Positions 53,230 through 63,930 of a DNA stretch of 64,000 bases are shown piece by piece. The notes beneath the pieces are model-generated. The model saw only the letters and a list, made by a program, of their open reading frames with translations, made no database searches and was not told where the DNA came from. The DNA comes from Anaeromyxobacter diazotrophicus (GTDB taxonomy: Bacteria > Myxococcota > Myxococcia > Myxococcales > Anaeromyxobacteraceae). The position numbers were made by a program, and so were the translations under genes. The stretch spans positions 1 to 64,000 of the forward strand of contig NZ_BJTG01000013.1 in NCBI RefSeq assembly GCF_013340205.1, written 5' to 3'. The number at the start of each line of letters is the position of its first letter. Position 1 is the stretch's first letter.

Positions 53230-54293
53230 CCCGCCCGGCGCGCCTCGCGCCTCCGCCGCACGCCCGCCGCCAGCAGCTCGAGCGCCGCCACCGTGTCCTC
53301 GAAGCCGAGGCAGGCGTCGGTGATGCTCTGGCCGTAGGCGAGCGGCCGCCCGGGCTCGAGGTCCTGGCGCCCGCCCACGAGGTGGCTCTCGATCATGACG
53401 CCCGCGATGCGCCCCTCGCCCGCCGCGAGCTGGCCGGCGATCGCCTCGCACACCGGGAGCTGCCGCTGGGCGTCCTTGCGGCTGTTGGCGTGGCTGGCGT
53501 CGATCATGAGGTGCGGGTCGAGCCCCACGCGCGTGAGCTCCTCGCAGGCGCCGGCCACGCTCTGGGCGTCGTAGTTGGGCGCGCGCCCGCCGCGCAGGAT
53601 GAGGTGGCCGTCCCCGTTGCCGAGGGTGGCGACGATGGCGGAGTGGCCACCCTTCGTCACCGAGAGGAAGTGGTGCGGCTCGCGGGCGGCGCGGATGGCG
53701 TCCACCGCGATCCGGACGTTGCCGTCGGTGCCGTTCTTGAAGCCCACCGGGCAGGAGAGGCCGCTCGCCAGCTCGCGGTGCACCTGGCTCTCGGTGGTGC
53801 GCGCGCCGATGGCGCCCCAGGAGACGAGGTCGGCCAGGTACTGCGGGGTGATCATGTCGAGGTACTCGCAGCCGGCCGGGAGCCCCAGCTCCGCCACGTC
53901 GAGCAGGAGCTCGCGGGCGATGCGCAGGCCGCGGTTGATCTGGAAGGTGCCGTCGAGGTCGGGGTCGTTGATGAGCCCCTTCCAGCCCACGGTGGTGCGC
54001 GGCTTCTCGAAGTAAACGCGCATGACGAGCTCGAGGTCGCCGGCGAGCCGCCGCCGCTCCGCGGCCAGGCGCGCGGCGTACTCGCGCGCGGCGCGCACGT
54101 CGTGGATGGAGCAGGGGCCGACCACCACCGCCAGCCGGTCGTCCTCGCCGTGCAGGATCCGGTGCAGCGCCTGGCGCGCGGCGTGGACCACCTCCGCCGC
54201 CCGCTCGGTGCACGGGAACTCGCGGATGAGGTGGGCCGGCGGCGCCAGCTCGTGGATGGCCGCGATCCGGACGTCGTCCGTCTTGTGAGGCAT
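53226..54293 (-). CDS. aroG: 3-deoxy-7-phosphoheptulonate synthase, AroA-alpha (AroG) type
   Basis: A second DAHP synthase, 355 residues, of the E. coli AroF/G/H class: [53 protein letters not shown] and [13 protein letters not shown] are intact. It catalyses the same reaction as the gene opposite but belongs to another subtype with different allostery. It begins six bases after TAACAT with no ribosome-binding site. Confidence 0.96.
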   Translation of the reverse strand: MPHKTDDVRIAAIHELAPPAHLIREFPCTERAAEVVHAARQALHRILHGEDDRLAVVVGPCSIHDVRAAREYAARLAAERRRLAGDLELVMRVYFEKPRTTVGWKGLINDPDLDGTFQINRGLRIARELLLDVAELGLPAGCEYLDMITPQYLADLVSWGAIGARTTESQVHRELASGLSCPVGFKNGTDGNVRIAVDAIRAAREPHHFLSVTKGGHSAIVATLGNGDGHLILRGGRAPNYDAQSVAGACEELTRVGLDPHLMIDASHANSRKDAQRQLPVCEAIAGQLAAGEGRIAGVMIESHLVGGRQDLEPGRPLAYGQSITDACLGFEDTVAALELLAAGVRRRREARRAG

Positions 54294-54305
54294 GCGGCGA
54301 TGTTA
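54294..54305 (-). promoter_or_regulatory. TAACAT box six bases before the aroG start (leaderless promoter candidate)
   Basis: On the minus strand TAACAT is followed by CGCCGC and ATG at 54293. Confidence 0.55.
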
Positions 54306-54342
54306 GCCGCCGGGAGCCCTCCGGCGCCAGGCCGCCCCGGCC

Positions 54343-54876
54343 TCAGCGCGGCTCGCCGGGCCCGCTGTCGTTCACGTGCTGCAGGTGCTCCAGCACCTTC
54401 TCCGGCCGGACGTCGCGCTCGAGCTCGTCCAGCTCAGGGCTCCCCGACTCCTCCACGCCCATCCGCTCCGCCATCCGCTTCACCAGCCGGATGAGGCGCG
54501 TCACCTCGTGTTCCGAGAGCAGGCTCACCTGCACGTTCAGGTCGGCGCGCTCGTCGGCGAGCGCCTGCATCCGGTTCTGGCTGATGAGGATGAAGGTGGA
54601 GAGGAAGATCGCCTCGACCGAGGCCGCCATGGCGAGGATCACGTACTGTGCGTCGAAGCGGGGCAGCGGCGAGCCGGGGAGGTTCCAGAGGATCCACCCG
54701 CCGAAGAGCGCCAGGTGGACGTACACGAAGGGCAGGCTGCCCGTGAAGCGGGTGATGGCGTCGGCGAGCCGCTCCTGCCAGCCCTTGGTGCGATCGGCGG
54801 TGCGCCGGCGCTCCACCAGCGCGCGGATGTTCCGGTCCAGGATGGGGGCGAGCACCTCGTGGTCGTCGTGCGGCAT
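54343..54876 (-). CDS. DUF1003 membrane protein
   Basis: 177 residues. Two transmembrane helices (about 48-66 and 80-98) separated by a loop with FDAQYVILAMAASVEAIFLSTFILISQNRM, the DUF1003 signature. A charged coiled-coil region follows to the C terminus. Function unknown. Single gene between the trp operon terminator region and aroG. Confidence 0.88.
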   Translation of the reverse strand: MPHDDHEVLAPILDRNIRALVERRRTADRTKGWQERLADAITRFTGSLPFVYVHLALFGGWILWNLPGSPLPRFDAQYVILAMAASVEAIFLSTFILISQNRMQALADERADLNVQVSLLSEHEVTRLIRLVKRMAERMGVEESGSPELDELERDVRPEKVLEHLQHVNDSGPGEPR

Positions 54877-54952
54877 CGCCCGGGAAAGCTGATCACCGCC
54901 CGCCCGCCGCGCCGCAGGCGGGCAGACGGCGGGTGGGCGGGGTCCCGCCCGC

Positions 54953-55779
54953 TCACCGCAGCATGGCGCGCTTGAGCGAGCGCACGAAGCGCCGGACCCG
55001 CTCCGCCCGCGCGGCGCGGCTGCCCGGCTCGGCCAGCCGCGCCACCAGCGCGCTCCCCACCACCACCCCGTCGGCCAGGCGCGCCACCTCGTGCGCCTGG
55101 GCGGGCGTGGAGACCCCGAAGCCCACCACCACCGGCACCGGCGAGGCGGCGCGGACCTCGGCCACCCGCATCGCCAGGTCCTCCGGCAGCGCGCGGCGCG
55201 CGCCGGTGACCCCGGTCACGGAAACGAAGTACAGGAAGCCGCTCGCCACCTCGGCCGCCGCCCGCCGCCGGGCTTCGGTCGAGGTGGGCGCGAGCAGGAA
55301 CACGGTCTTCACCCCCGCCGCGTCCGCGAACCGCCGCAGCTCGCCCGCCTCCTCCGGCGGCACGTCCGGGAGGATCACGGCGTCCACCCCGCTCCGCGCC
55401 GCGTCGGCGAAGAAGCGCTCGAGCCCGTAGGAGAGGACGGGGTTCAGGTAGCCCATGAGCGCGAGCCGCACCTGCGAGCGCGCGCGCACGTGCGCCGCCA
55501 CCTCCAGCGCGCTCGCCACGGTGGTGCCGCTCGCCAGCGCGCGCTCGGCGGCGCGCTGCAGGGTCGGCCCGTCGGCGATGGGATCCGAGAAGGGCATCCC
55601 GATCTCGAGCAGGTCGGTCCCGCCGTCGGCGCAGGCGACCGCGGCCGCCTTGGCGGTGGCGAGGTCCGGATCGCCCGCCATGAGGTAGGTGACGAGCGCG
55701 GCCTCGCCGCGGTCGCGCGCCGCGGCGAACATGGAGGCGATGCGATCGTCGCGCGCGGCGACGGGGTGCGTGGCCGGGC

Positions 55780-55783
<4 letters not shown>
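54953..55783 (-). CDS. trpA: Tryptophan synthase alpha subunit
   Basis: Cleaves indole-3-glycerol phosphate to indole, which passes to TrpB. 276 residues: [31 protein letters not shown] (catalytic Glu and Asp), [12 protein letters not shown], and [10 protein letters not shown]. Last gene of the operon; ATGA overlap with trpB. Confidence 0.97.
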
Positions 55784-57029
<1,246 letters not shown>

Positions 57030-57033
<4 letters not shown>

Positions 57034-57650
57034 GGGGTCTCCTGGGTCGCGCGCTCGATGAAGCGGCGCAGCTTGTCGGGGTCCTTCACGCCGGGCGCGG
57101 CCTCGACGCCGCTCGCCACGTCGACCGCCCACGGCCGCACGGTCCGCACGGCCTCGGCCACGTTCTCCGGCGTGAGGCCGCCCGCCAGGAGCACCGGCAC
57201 CTGGGCCGCCACCTGGCGCGCCAGCGCCCAGTCGCAGCGGTCGCCGCTGCCGCCGTAGCCGGGGGACGGCGCGTCGAGGAGGAAGCCGCGGACGCGGTAG
57301 CGGTGGAGGTCCGCCAGGCTCTCCGGGCCGGCCAGCCGCACCGCCTTGAGGGCCGGGAGGGGGTAGCCGTTCACGTCCTCCCACCGCTCGTCGCCGTGGA
57401 GCTGGACGACCTGCACGCCCGCCGCCGCGGCGAGCGCCATCACCGTGGGGGGAGGCTGGTTCACGAACACCCCCACCGCCGTGACGAGCGGGGGCAGGCG
57501 GTCGACGATGGCGCGCGCCGCCTCGGCGTCGACGTGCCGCTTCGAGCCCGGCCAGAGGTTGAACCCGAGCGCGTCGGCGCCGAGCGAGGCGGCGAGCAGC
57601 GCGTCCTCGAGGCGGGTGATGCCGCAGATCTTCACGCGGACGCGGCTCAC
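57030..57650 (-). CDS. trpF: Phosphoribosylanthranilate isomerase
   Basis: 206 residues, a TIM barrel. [35 protein letters not shown] is the classic TrpF opening with the catalytic Cys. QLHGDE, FLLDAP and [15 protein letters not shown] contain the catalytic Asp and phosphate-binding residues. Encoded as a separate gene, not fused to trpC. GTG start overlapping the trpC stop. Confidence 0.96.
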
Positions 57651-58426
57651 GACGCGAGCTCCCGCAAGAGCGCCCCGGGGTCGGCCGCCCGCACCAGCGC
57701 CTCGCCCACGAGCAGGTTGACCGCGCCGGCGGCGCGCAGGCGCCGGGCGTCGGCGGCGGTGCGGACGCCGCTCTCGGCGACGCCCTTCACCCCGGGCGGG
57801 AGGCGCGGCAGGAGCCGCTCGCTCTGCGCCAGGTCCACCGCGAAGGTGCGCAGGTCGCGGTTGTTCACGCCCACCAGGCGCGCCCCGGCCGCGAGCGCGC
57901 GCTCCAGCTCGCGCTCCTCGTGCACCTCGACCAGCGCGGCGAGGCCGAGCGCCGCCGCGTCCTCGAGGAGCCGGCGCAGCGCCTCGTCGGGCAGCGCGGC
58001 GACGATGAGCAGCACCGCGTCGCCGCCCGCGAGCCGCGCCTCGAGCAGCTGGTAGCGGTCGAGGACGAAGTCCTTCCGGAGGAGCGGGATCGGGACCGCC
58101 GCCCGCACCGCGGCGAGGTCGTCGAGCGAGCCGCCGAAGCCCGGGCCGTCGGTGAGGACCGAGATGGCCGCCGCGCCCGCCGCCGCGTAGCGGCGCGCCT
58201 GCTCCACCGCGTCGAGGCCGGCGGCGATGGCCCCCGCCGAGGGGCTGGCGCGCTTCACCTCGGCGATGACGCGCACCGGGCCGCCCGGCGCCGAGAGCGC
58301 CGCGGCGAGGTCGCGCGCCGGCGGACGCTCGCGGCAGGCGGCCTCGAGCTCGCGGTCCGGGCGCGCCGCGCGCCGGGCCGCCACCTCGTCCGCCTTGCGC
58401 GCCATGATGCCGTCGAGGACGGTCAC
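57647..58426 (-). CDS. trpC: Indole-3-glycerol-phosphate synthase
   Basis: 259 residues. [15 protein letters not shown] (catalytic Glu and Lys), [48 protein letters not shown], and [12 protein letters not shown] match IGPS. GTG start; GTGA overlap with trpD. Confidence 0.97.
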   Translation of the reverse strand: MTVLDGIMARKADEVAARRAARPDRELEAACRERPPARDLAAALSAPGGPVRVIAEVKRASPSAGAIAAGLDAVEQARRYAAAGAAAISVLTDGPGFGGSLDDLAAVRAAVPIPLLRKDFVLDRYQLLEARLAGGDAVLLIVAALPDEALRRLLEDAAALGLAALVEVHEERELERALAAGARLVGVNNRDLRTFAVDLAQSERLLPRLPPGVKGVAESGVRTAADARRLRAAGAVNLLVGEALVRAADPGALLRELAS

Positions 58427-59436
58427 GCCGCACCGTTCGACAGCGCCCGGAGCCGCTGCAGCTTGTCGAGCGCCGCGCCGGCGTCGAGGGCGCGCTCCGC
58501 CACCCGCACCCCGTCCGGCAGGTCGCGGGCCGCGCCGGCCGCCACCAGCGCCGCCGAGGCGTTGGCGAGCACCGCGTCGCGCGGGGCGCCGCGCTGGCCG
58601 GAGAGGACGTCGCCCAGGATGGCGGCGTTGCGCTCGGCGTCGCCGCCGGCGATCTCGCGCTTCTCCCAGCGCCGGAGCCCCACGTCCTCGGGGACGATGG
58701 CGTACCGCTCCAGCTGGCCGTCCTTCACCTCGCAGACGTGGGTCATGCCGGTGACCGCGATCTCGTCGAGGCCCTCGCCGTGCACGACGAAGGCGTGCCG
58801 GGCGCCCAGCGCCGCCAGCACCCCCCCGATGATGGGCACCCAGCGCGGCTCGTACACGCCCATGACCTGGTGCTGCGCGCCGGCCGGGTTCGCCAGCGGG
58901 CCGAGCAGGTTGAAGATGGAGCGCACGCCGAGCTCGCGCCGGATGCCGGCCACCGCCTTGAAGGCCGGGTGGAGCTTGGGCGCGAAGAGGAAGCCGATGC
59001 CGCACTCGGCGATGCAGCGCTCCACCACCTCGCGGGTGGCGTCCACGTGGACGCCGGCCGCCGCCAGCACGTCGGCCGAGCCGCAGCGCGACGAGACCGA
59101 GCGGTTGCCGTGCTTCGCCACGGTGACGCCGGCGCCCGCCACCACGAAGGCGGCGGTGGTGGAGATGTTGAAGGTGTTCTGGCCGTCCCCGCCGGTGCCG
59201 CAGGTGTCGACGAAGACCTCGGCCGCCACGTGCACCCGCTCGGCGCGCGCCCGCATCACCTCGGCCGCGCCGGCGATCTCCTCCACCGTCTCGCCCTTGA
59301 GCCGCAGGGTCGCCAGGAAGGCGCCCACCTGCGCCGGGGTGGCGCCGCCGTCGGCGATCTCGTTCATCACGCCCACCGAGTCGGCGCGCGTGAGGTGGTG
59401 GCCGAGGACGAGCTTCGCGATCGCCTCCTGGATCAT
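58423..59436 (-). CDS. trpD: Anthranilate phosphoribosyltransferase
   Basis: 337 residues. The PRPP-binding DTCGTGGDGQNTFNISTTAAFV block, KHGNRSVSSRCGSADVL, and FLFAPKLHPAFKAVAGIRRELGVRSIFNLLGPLANP are the family hallmarks. Not fused to trpG. ATGA overlap with trpG. Confidence 0.97.
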   Translation of the reverse strand: MIQEAIAKLVLGHHLTRADSVGVMNEIADGGATPAQVGAFLATLRLKGETVEEIAGAAEVMRARAERVHVAAEVFVDTCGTGGDGQNTFNISTTAAFVVAGAGVTVAKHGNRSVSSRCGSADVLAAAGVHVDATREVVERCIAECGIGFLFAPKLHPAFKAVAGIRRELGVRSIFNLLGPLANPAGAQHQVMGVYEPRWVPIIGGVLAALGARHAFVVHGEGLDEIAVTGMTHVCEVKDGQLERYAIVPEDVGLRRWEKREIAGGDAERNAAILGDVLSGQRGAPRDAVLANASAALVAAGAARDLPDGVRVAERALDAGAALDKLQRLRALSNGAA

Positions 59437-60029
59437 CGGCCCCCTCCGCGCGGCAGGCGGGCGAGCCAGTTGCCCAGCAGCGCCTTCCCGCCCTCGGTCA
59501 GGATGGACTCGGGGTGGAACTGGACGCCCTCCACCTCGAGCCGCCGGTGCCGCAGGCCCATGATCTCCCCCTCGTCGGTCCAGGCGGTGACCGCCAGCGC
59601 GGCGGGCAGGCTCCGCCGCTCCACCACCAGCGAGTGGTACCGCCCGGCGGCGAAGGGCGAGGCGAGCCCCGCGTAGAGCCCCCGGCCGCGGTGGCGGACC
59701 GGGCTCGCCTTGCCGTGCACGATCCGGGCGTTGCGCACCACGCGCCCGCCGAAGGCCTGCCCGATGGCCTGGTGGCCCAGGCACACGCCCAGGATGGGCA
59801 GCGCGCCGGCGAGCGCGCCGATGGCCTCGAGCGTCACGCCGGCCTGGTCGGGCGTGCACGGCCCCGGCGACAGGACGAGCCCGTCCGGGCGGCGCGCGCG
59901 GATCCCGGGCACGTCGATGGCGTCGTTGCGGAACACCTCGACCTTCGCCCCCAGCTCGCCCAGGTACTGCACCAGGTTGAAGGTGAAGCTGTCGTAGTTG
60001 TCGACGAGCAGCACGCGCGGACCGGTCAC
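59433..60029 (-). CDS. trpG: Anthranilate synthase glutamine amidotransferase component
   Basis: 198 residues, GATase1 fold. LLVDNYDSFTFNLVQYL, VLSPGPCTPDQAG, the Cys elbow GVCLGHQAIGQ (Cys about 81), and GVQFHPESILTEGG. It may also serve para-aminobenzoate synthesis, as no separate pabA is seen. GTG start overlapping trpE by four bases. Confidence 0.96.
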   Translation of the reverse strand: MTGPRVLLVDNYDSFTFNLVQYLGELGAKVEVFRNDAIDVPGIRARRPDGLVLSPGPCTPDQAGVTLEAIGALAGALPILGVCLGHQAIGQAFGGRVVRNARIVHGKASPVRHRGRGLYAGLASPFAAGRYHSLVVERRSLPAALAVTAWTDEGEIMGLRHRRLEVEGVQFHPESILTEGGKALLGNWLARLPRGGGR

Positions 60030-61585
60030 GGGCGGCCTCCGCGCCGGGCGACGCGGCGCCGAGCTCCGGCGGCGCGCGCCCGCGGGGCGGCGGCTCTCCC
60101 GCGGGGCGCGGGCCGGCGCGGCGCCGCCGCCGGCCGCGCCTCCAGGTCGCCCGTCTCCGCCTGGGCTACCGCCGCGAAGCAGGCGCGCGCCTTGTTGACC
60201 GTCTCGTGGTACTCGGCGGCCGGCTTCGAGTCGTAGACGAGCCCCGCGCCGGCCTGCACCGACACGCGCCGGCCGCGCTGCACCAGGGTGCGGATGGCGA
60301 TGCACATCTCCATGTCGCCGCCGCGGTCGAAGTAGCCGACGGCCCCCGCGTACGGCCCGCGGCGCGCCGGCTCCAGCTCGTCGACGATCTCCATCGCCCG
60401 CACCTTGGGCGAGCCGGTGACGGTCCCGGCCGGGAAGCCGGCCCGCAGCACGTCCACCGCGGAGAGCCCGGCCGCCAGGCGCCCCTTCACCTCGGAGACG
60501 AGGTGCATGACGTGGGAGTAGCGCTCGACCGTCTTGAAGGCGGTGACGCGCACCGTGCCGACCTCCGCCACCCGGCCCACGTCGTTGCGGCCCAGGTCGA
60601 CCAGCATGACGTGCTCGGCGTTCTCCTTGGGGTCGGCCCGCAGCTCCGCCTCGAGCCGCGCGTCCTCGGCCGCGTCGGCGCCGCGCCGGCGGGTGCCGGC
60701 GATGGGCCGCAGCGTGACCTCGCCCTCCTCGAGCTTGATGAGCGTCTCGGGCGAGCTGCCCACCAGCGCCCGCTCCCCCTCCTGCAGGTAGAAGAGGTAG
60801 GGCGAGGGGTTCACGCGCCGGAGCGCGCGGTAGACGTCGAAGGCGGGGACGGTCACCTCGGCGTCGAAGCGCTGCGACAGCACGATCTGCTGGCAGTCGC
60901 CCGCCTTCACGTACTCGCGGGCGCGCCGCACCATGGCCTCGAACTCCGCCTGTCCGGTGCGCGGCCGGAGCTCGGCCGGCGGCCGCAGCGCGCGCGGGGG
61001 CGCCGGCGCCAGCGGCCGCGCCAGCGCGAGCAAGGTCTCCTCGATCCGCGCCACCGCCGCGGCGTAGAGCGCGCGCGGGTCGTCGCCGCGATCGCAGCGG
61101 ACCTCGGCCATCACGTGCAGCGTGTGGCGCCGGTGGTCGAACGCGACCACGCGGTCGTAGTCCATGAAGAGCGCGTCGGGGAAGCCGAGCTCGTCGGGGC
61201 GCGTGGCCGGCACGCGCGGCTCGAAGAGCCGGACCGCGTCGTAGGAGAACCAGCCGACGAGGCCGCCGGAGAAGCGGGGCGTGCCCTCCACCCGCACCGC
61301 GCGGTGCGAGGCGAGGTCGCGGCGGATCTGCTCGACCGGATCGCCCGCGTCGCCGAGGCGCCAGGAGAGGACCGCGCGCGGCCCGGCGCCGAGGAAGCTG
61401 AAGCGCGCGCTGCGCTCGCCGCCCTCCACCGACTCGAGCAGGAACGCGTGCTCCTCGCCGCGCGAGAGCTTGAGGAAGGCCGAGACGGGGGTCTCGGTGT
61501 CGGCCTCGATCTCGACCCGGACCGGGACCGCCCGGCCGGGCCGGCACAGCTTCAGGAAGGAGGGGAGATCAGGCTTGGGCGTCAA
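60026..61585 (-). CDS. trpE: Anthranilate synthase component I
   Basis: 519 residues. The N-terminal feedback domain includes RVEIEADTETPVSAFLKL (the L-x-S-type Trp site region), and the catalytic domain has LRPIAGTRRRG, EHVMLVDLGRNDVGRV, GTVTGSPKVRAMEIVDELE, and GAVGYFDRGGDMEMCIAIRT. A basic Ala/Pro/Arg tail of about 45 residues extends past the usual end. TTG start: alignment of the conserved N terminus demands it. TACTTT lies 12 bases upstream, implying a leader of about six bases. Confidence 0.95.
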   Translation of the reverse strand: MTPKPDLPSFLKLCRPGRAVPVRVEIEADTETPVSAFLKLSRGEEHAFLLESVEGGERSARFSFLGAGPRAVLSWRLGDAGDPVEQIRRDLASHRAVRVEGTPRFSGGLVGWFSYDAVRLFEPRVPATRPDELGFPDALFMDYDRVVAFDHRRHTLHVMAEVRCDRGDDPRALYAAAVARIEETLLALARPLAPAPPRALRPPAELRPRTGQAEFEAMVRRAREYVKAGDCQQIVLSQRFDAEVTVPAFDVYRALRRVNPSPYLFYLQEGERALVGSSPETLIKLEEGEVTLRPIAGTRRRGADAAEDARLEAELRADPKENAEHVMLVDLGRNDVGRVAEVGTVRVTAFKTVERYSHVMHLVSEVKGRLAAGLSAVDVLRAGFPAGTVTGSPKVRAMEIVDELEPARRGPYAGAVGYFDRGGDMEMCIAIRTLVQRGRRVSVQAGAGLVYDSKPAAEYHETVNKARACFAAVAQAETGDLEARPAAAPRRPAPRGRAAAPRARAAGARRRVARRGGRP

Positions 61586-61597
61586 GGGAGACGCGCC

Positions 61598-61603
61598 AAA
61601 GTA
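61598..61603 (-). promoter_or_regulatory. Candidate -10 element TACTTT in front of trpE
   Basis: The hexamer sits in the 30-base gap between panD and trpE. If used, transcription would begin about six bases before the TTG; otherwise trpE is read through from panD. Confidence 0.35.
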
Positions 61604-61615
61604 GCACCCGGGCGC

Positions 61616-62011
61616 TCACGCGGTCACCCTGCGCGCCGGGCCCGGCACCTCGGCCACGTCCCGGGCGGTGATGTGGTTCTTCGCGTCCACCAGCACGACC
61701 TTGGGCTTGTGCGCCCGCGCCTCCGCCTCGTCCAGCTCGGCGAAGGTGGCCAGGATGACGAGGTCGCCCGGCTGGTTGAGGTGCGCCGCCGCGCCGTTGA
61801 TGCAGATGACGCCGGAGCCGCGCGCGCCCTTGAGCGCGTAGGTCTGCAGCCGGGTGCCGCGGGCGATGTTCCAGATGTGCACCGCCTCGTACTCGGCGAT
61901 GGCGGCGGCGTCCATGAGGTCCTCGTCGATCGTCACCGACCCCTCGTAGTGGAGGTCGGCCTGGGTGACGGTCGCGCGGTGGATCTTGGACTTGAAGAAG
62001 GTCCGGCGCAT
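61616..62011 (-). CDS. panD: Aspartate 1-decarboxylase proenzyme
   Basis: Makes beta-alanine for pantothenate. 131 residues. [23 protein letters not shown] contains the Gly-Ser self-cleavage site that yields the pyruvoyl group. [20 protein letters not shown] and [21 protein letters not shown] match the family. No Shine-Dalgarno; TAAGAC lies six bases upstream, one base off the TANNNT pattern. Confidence 0.96.
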   Translation of the reverse strand: MRRTFFKSKIHRATVTQADLHYEGSVTIDEDLMDAAAIAEYEAVHIWNIARGTRLQTYALKGARGSGVICINGAAAHLNQPGDLVILATFAELDEAEARAHKPKVVLVDAKNHITARDVAEVPGPARRVTA

Positions 62012-62074
62012 CGAACTGTCTTAACGCCCTGTGGCGGTGAGGCGCAAGCGCCGAGGGCGGGATAGGTGTCCGCG

Positions 62075-63922
62075 ATGCGAACGCACCGAGCCCTGGTGGC
62101 CGCCCTGGCGGCCCTCGCTTGCGCCTCGACCGCGACCTCGACCGCGACCGGGAACGCGAACGGGACCGCGAACGGGACCGCGGACGCCCTCATCCAGCCG
62201 GGCGATCTCCTCCGCGACGCGGCCTGGCTCGCCGACCCCGCCCGCACCGGCCGCGGCGTCGGCACGCCGGGCAACGCGGCCGCCGCCGCCTTCATCGCCG
62301 GCCGGATGCGCGAGCTCGGCCTCGCCCCGGGCGGCAGCGAGGGCTACCTGCAGCCGTTCGAGGCGCCGGTGGGGGCGAAGCTCGCGGGCGAGAACGCGCT
62401 CCGCGTCGGCGGCCGCGCGCTCGCGCTCGGCCAGGACTTCCAGCCCTTCACCTTCAGCGCCGACGGCGCCGCCGAGGGGGAGCTCGTCTGGGCCGGGTAC
62501 GGCATCACCGCGCCCGAGGTCGGCTACGACGACTACGCCGGCCTCGAGGTGAAGGGGAAGGTCGTCCTGGTGGCGGCGCACTTCCCGGACGAGCGCGACC
62601 CGGCCTCGCCGTTCCGCGACCCGCAGCGCTACCACCTGGGCGAGTGGCGCACCAAGGCGATGAACGCGCGCGACCACGGCGCGGCGGCGATCCTGGCGGT
62701 CCGCGACGACTGGAACCACCCCGGCCCGGACGCGCTCGAGCCGTGGCGCGGACAGGTCTCGTCGCGGGCCGGGATCCTGGCCGCGCGCGTCACGCTCTCC
62801 GCCCTGCGCGCGGCCGGGGTCGACGCGGCGGCGCTGGCCGCGCCCACCCAGCTCGACCGGCGGCCCCGCTCGCGGCCGCTGGGGATCGCGGCGCGCCTCG
62901 CGGCCGGGGTGGCGCAGGAGGAGGCGCGCACCGAGAACGTGGTGGGCCTGCTGCGGGGCGCCGACTCCGCCGCCGGGTGCGTGGTGCTGGGCGCGCACTT
63001 CGACCACCTCGGCTACGGCGGCGAGACCTCGCTCGCGCCCGGCGTCCACGCCGTCCACCCCGGCGCGGACGACAACGCCAGCGGCGTGGCGGCGCTCCTC
63101 GGCGTGGCGCGCGCGCTCGCCGGCGGCCCACCGCCGCGCCGGACCGTCGCCTTCGCCGCCTTCAGCGGCGAGGAGCTCGGGCTGCTCGGCTCGAGCTTCT
63201 TCGTGAAGCACCCGCCGGCCGGCTGCGCGCCCGAGGCGGAGCAGCTCATGGTGAACCTCGACATGGTGGGGCGCCCGCAGGAGGGGAAGGTGTACGTGCA
63301 GGGGGCGGACACCGCCCGCGGCGGCCAGGAGCGCGCGGCGCGGCTCGCCGCGGCCGCGCCGCCGATCCCGCTGCGGCTCGCCTTCGGCGGGAGCGGCTAC
63401 GGCCCGTCCGACCACACCAGCTTCTTCGCCGCCGGGGTCCCGGTGCTGTTCCTCTTCACCGGGGCGCACGCCGACTACCACCGCCCGAGCGACACCGCCG
63501 ACAAGCTCGACGCCGCCGGCCTCGCCGCCGTGGCGCGCCTCGCCGCCCGCGCGGTGCGCGACGCGGCCGACGCGCCGGCGCGGTTCGAGGTGGTGCGGAC
63601 CGCCCCGCCGCCCGGCGCCCTCGCGGGCGGGCCCGGCGAGCGCGCCCGCGGCTACGGCGCCTACCTCGGCACCATCCCCGACTTCGAGGCGCGGAAGGAG
63701 CCGGGGGTGGCCGTCTCGGCGGTGAAGCCGGGGAGCCCGGCGGAGCAGGCGGGCGTGCGGCGCGGGGACGTCCTCCTCCAGATCGGCGCCACCCGCCTCA
63801 TGGGCCTCGAGGACCTGGCGGCGGCCCTCCGCTCGCACCGCGCCGGCGACGTGGTGGAGGTGGTATGGGTGCAGGGAGGCGCGACCCGGCGGGCGCAGGT
63901 GACGCTGGGCGAGCGCCGCTGA
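62075..63922 (+). CDS. M28-family metallopeptidase lipoprotein with PA and PDZ domains
   Basis: 615 residues. Lipobox LAALAC (Cys 14), then a Thr/Asn/Gly/Ala linker coded by the hexamer satellite. A protease-associated insert lies around 120-235. The M28 core has two zinc ions bound by GAHFDHLG, HPGADDNASG, GEELGLLGS, NLDMVG and GPSDHTSF. A C-terminal PDZ domain (about 525-612) contains VKPGSPAEQAGVRRGDVLLQIG. Likely a surface aminopeptidase. ATG 62075 is chosen because the signal peptide starts there; GTG 62066 is possible. Confidence 0.9.
   Translation: MRTHRALVAALAALACASTATSTATGNANGTANGTADALIQPGDLLRDAAWLADPARTGRGVGTPGNAAAAAFIAGRMRELGLAPGGSEGYLQPFEAPVGAKLAGENALRVGGRALALGQDFQPFTFSADGAAEGELVWAGYGITAPEVGYDDYAGLEVKGKVVLVAAHFPDERDPASPFRDPQRYHLGEWRTKAMNARDHGAAAILAVRDDWNHPGPDALEPWRGQVSSRAGILAARVTLSALRAAGVDAAALAAPTQLDRRPRSRPLGIAARLAAGVAQEEARTENVVGLLRGADSAAGCVVLGAHFDHLGYGGETSLAPGVHAVHPGADDNASGVAALLGVARALAGGPPPRRTVAFAAFSGEELGLLGSSFFVKHPPAGCAPEAEQLMVNLDMVGRPQEGKVYVQGADTARGGQERAARLAAAAPPIPLRLAFGGSGYGPSDHTSFFAAGVPVLFLFTGAHADYHRPSDTADKLDAAGLAAVARLAARAVRDAADAPARFEVVRTAPPPGALAGGPGERARGYGAYLGTIPDFEARKEPGVAVSAVKPGSPAEQAGVRRGDVLLQIGATRLMGLEDLAAALRSHRAGDVVEVVWVQGGATRRAQVTLGERR
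62126..62185. repeat. Hexanucleotide satellite, 10 units of (T/G)CGACC type, inside the peptidase gene
   Basis: Four units alternate TCGACC and GCGACC, then six diverge to GGGAAC, GCGAAC and GGGACC. They encode the low-complexity linker directly after the lipid-attachment cysteine. Confidence 0.85.
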
Positions 63923-63930
63923 CCGCGATC

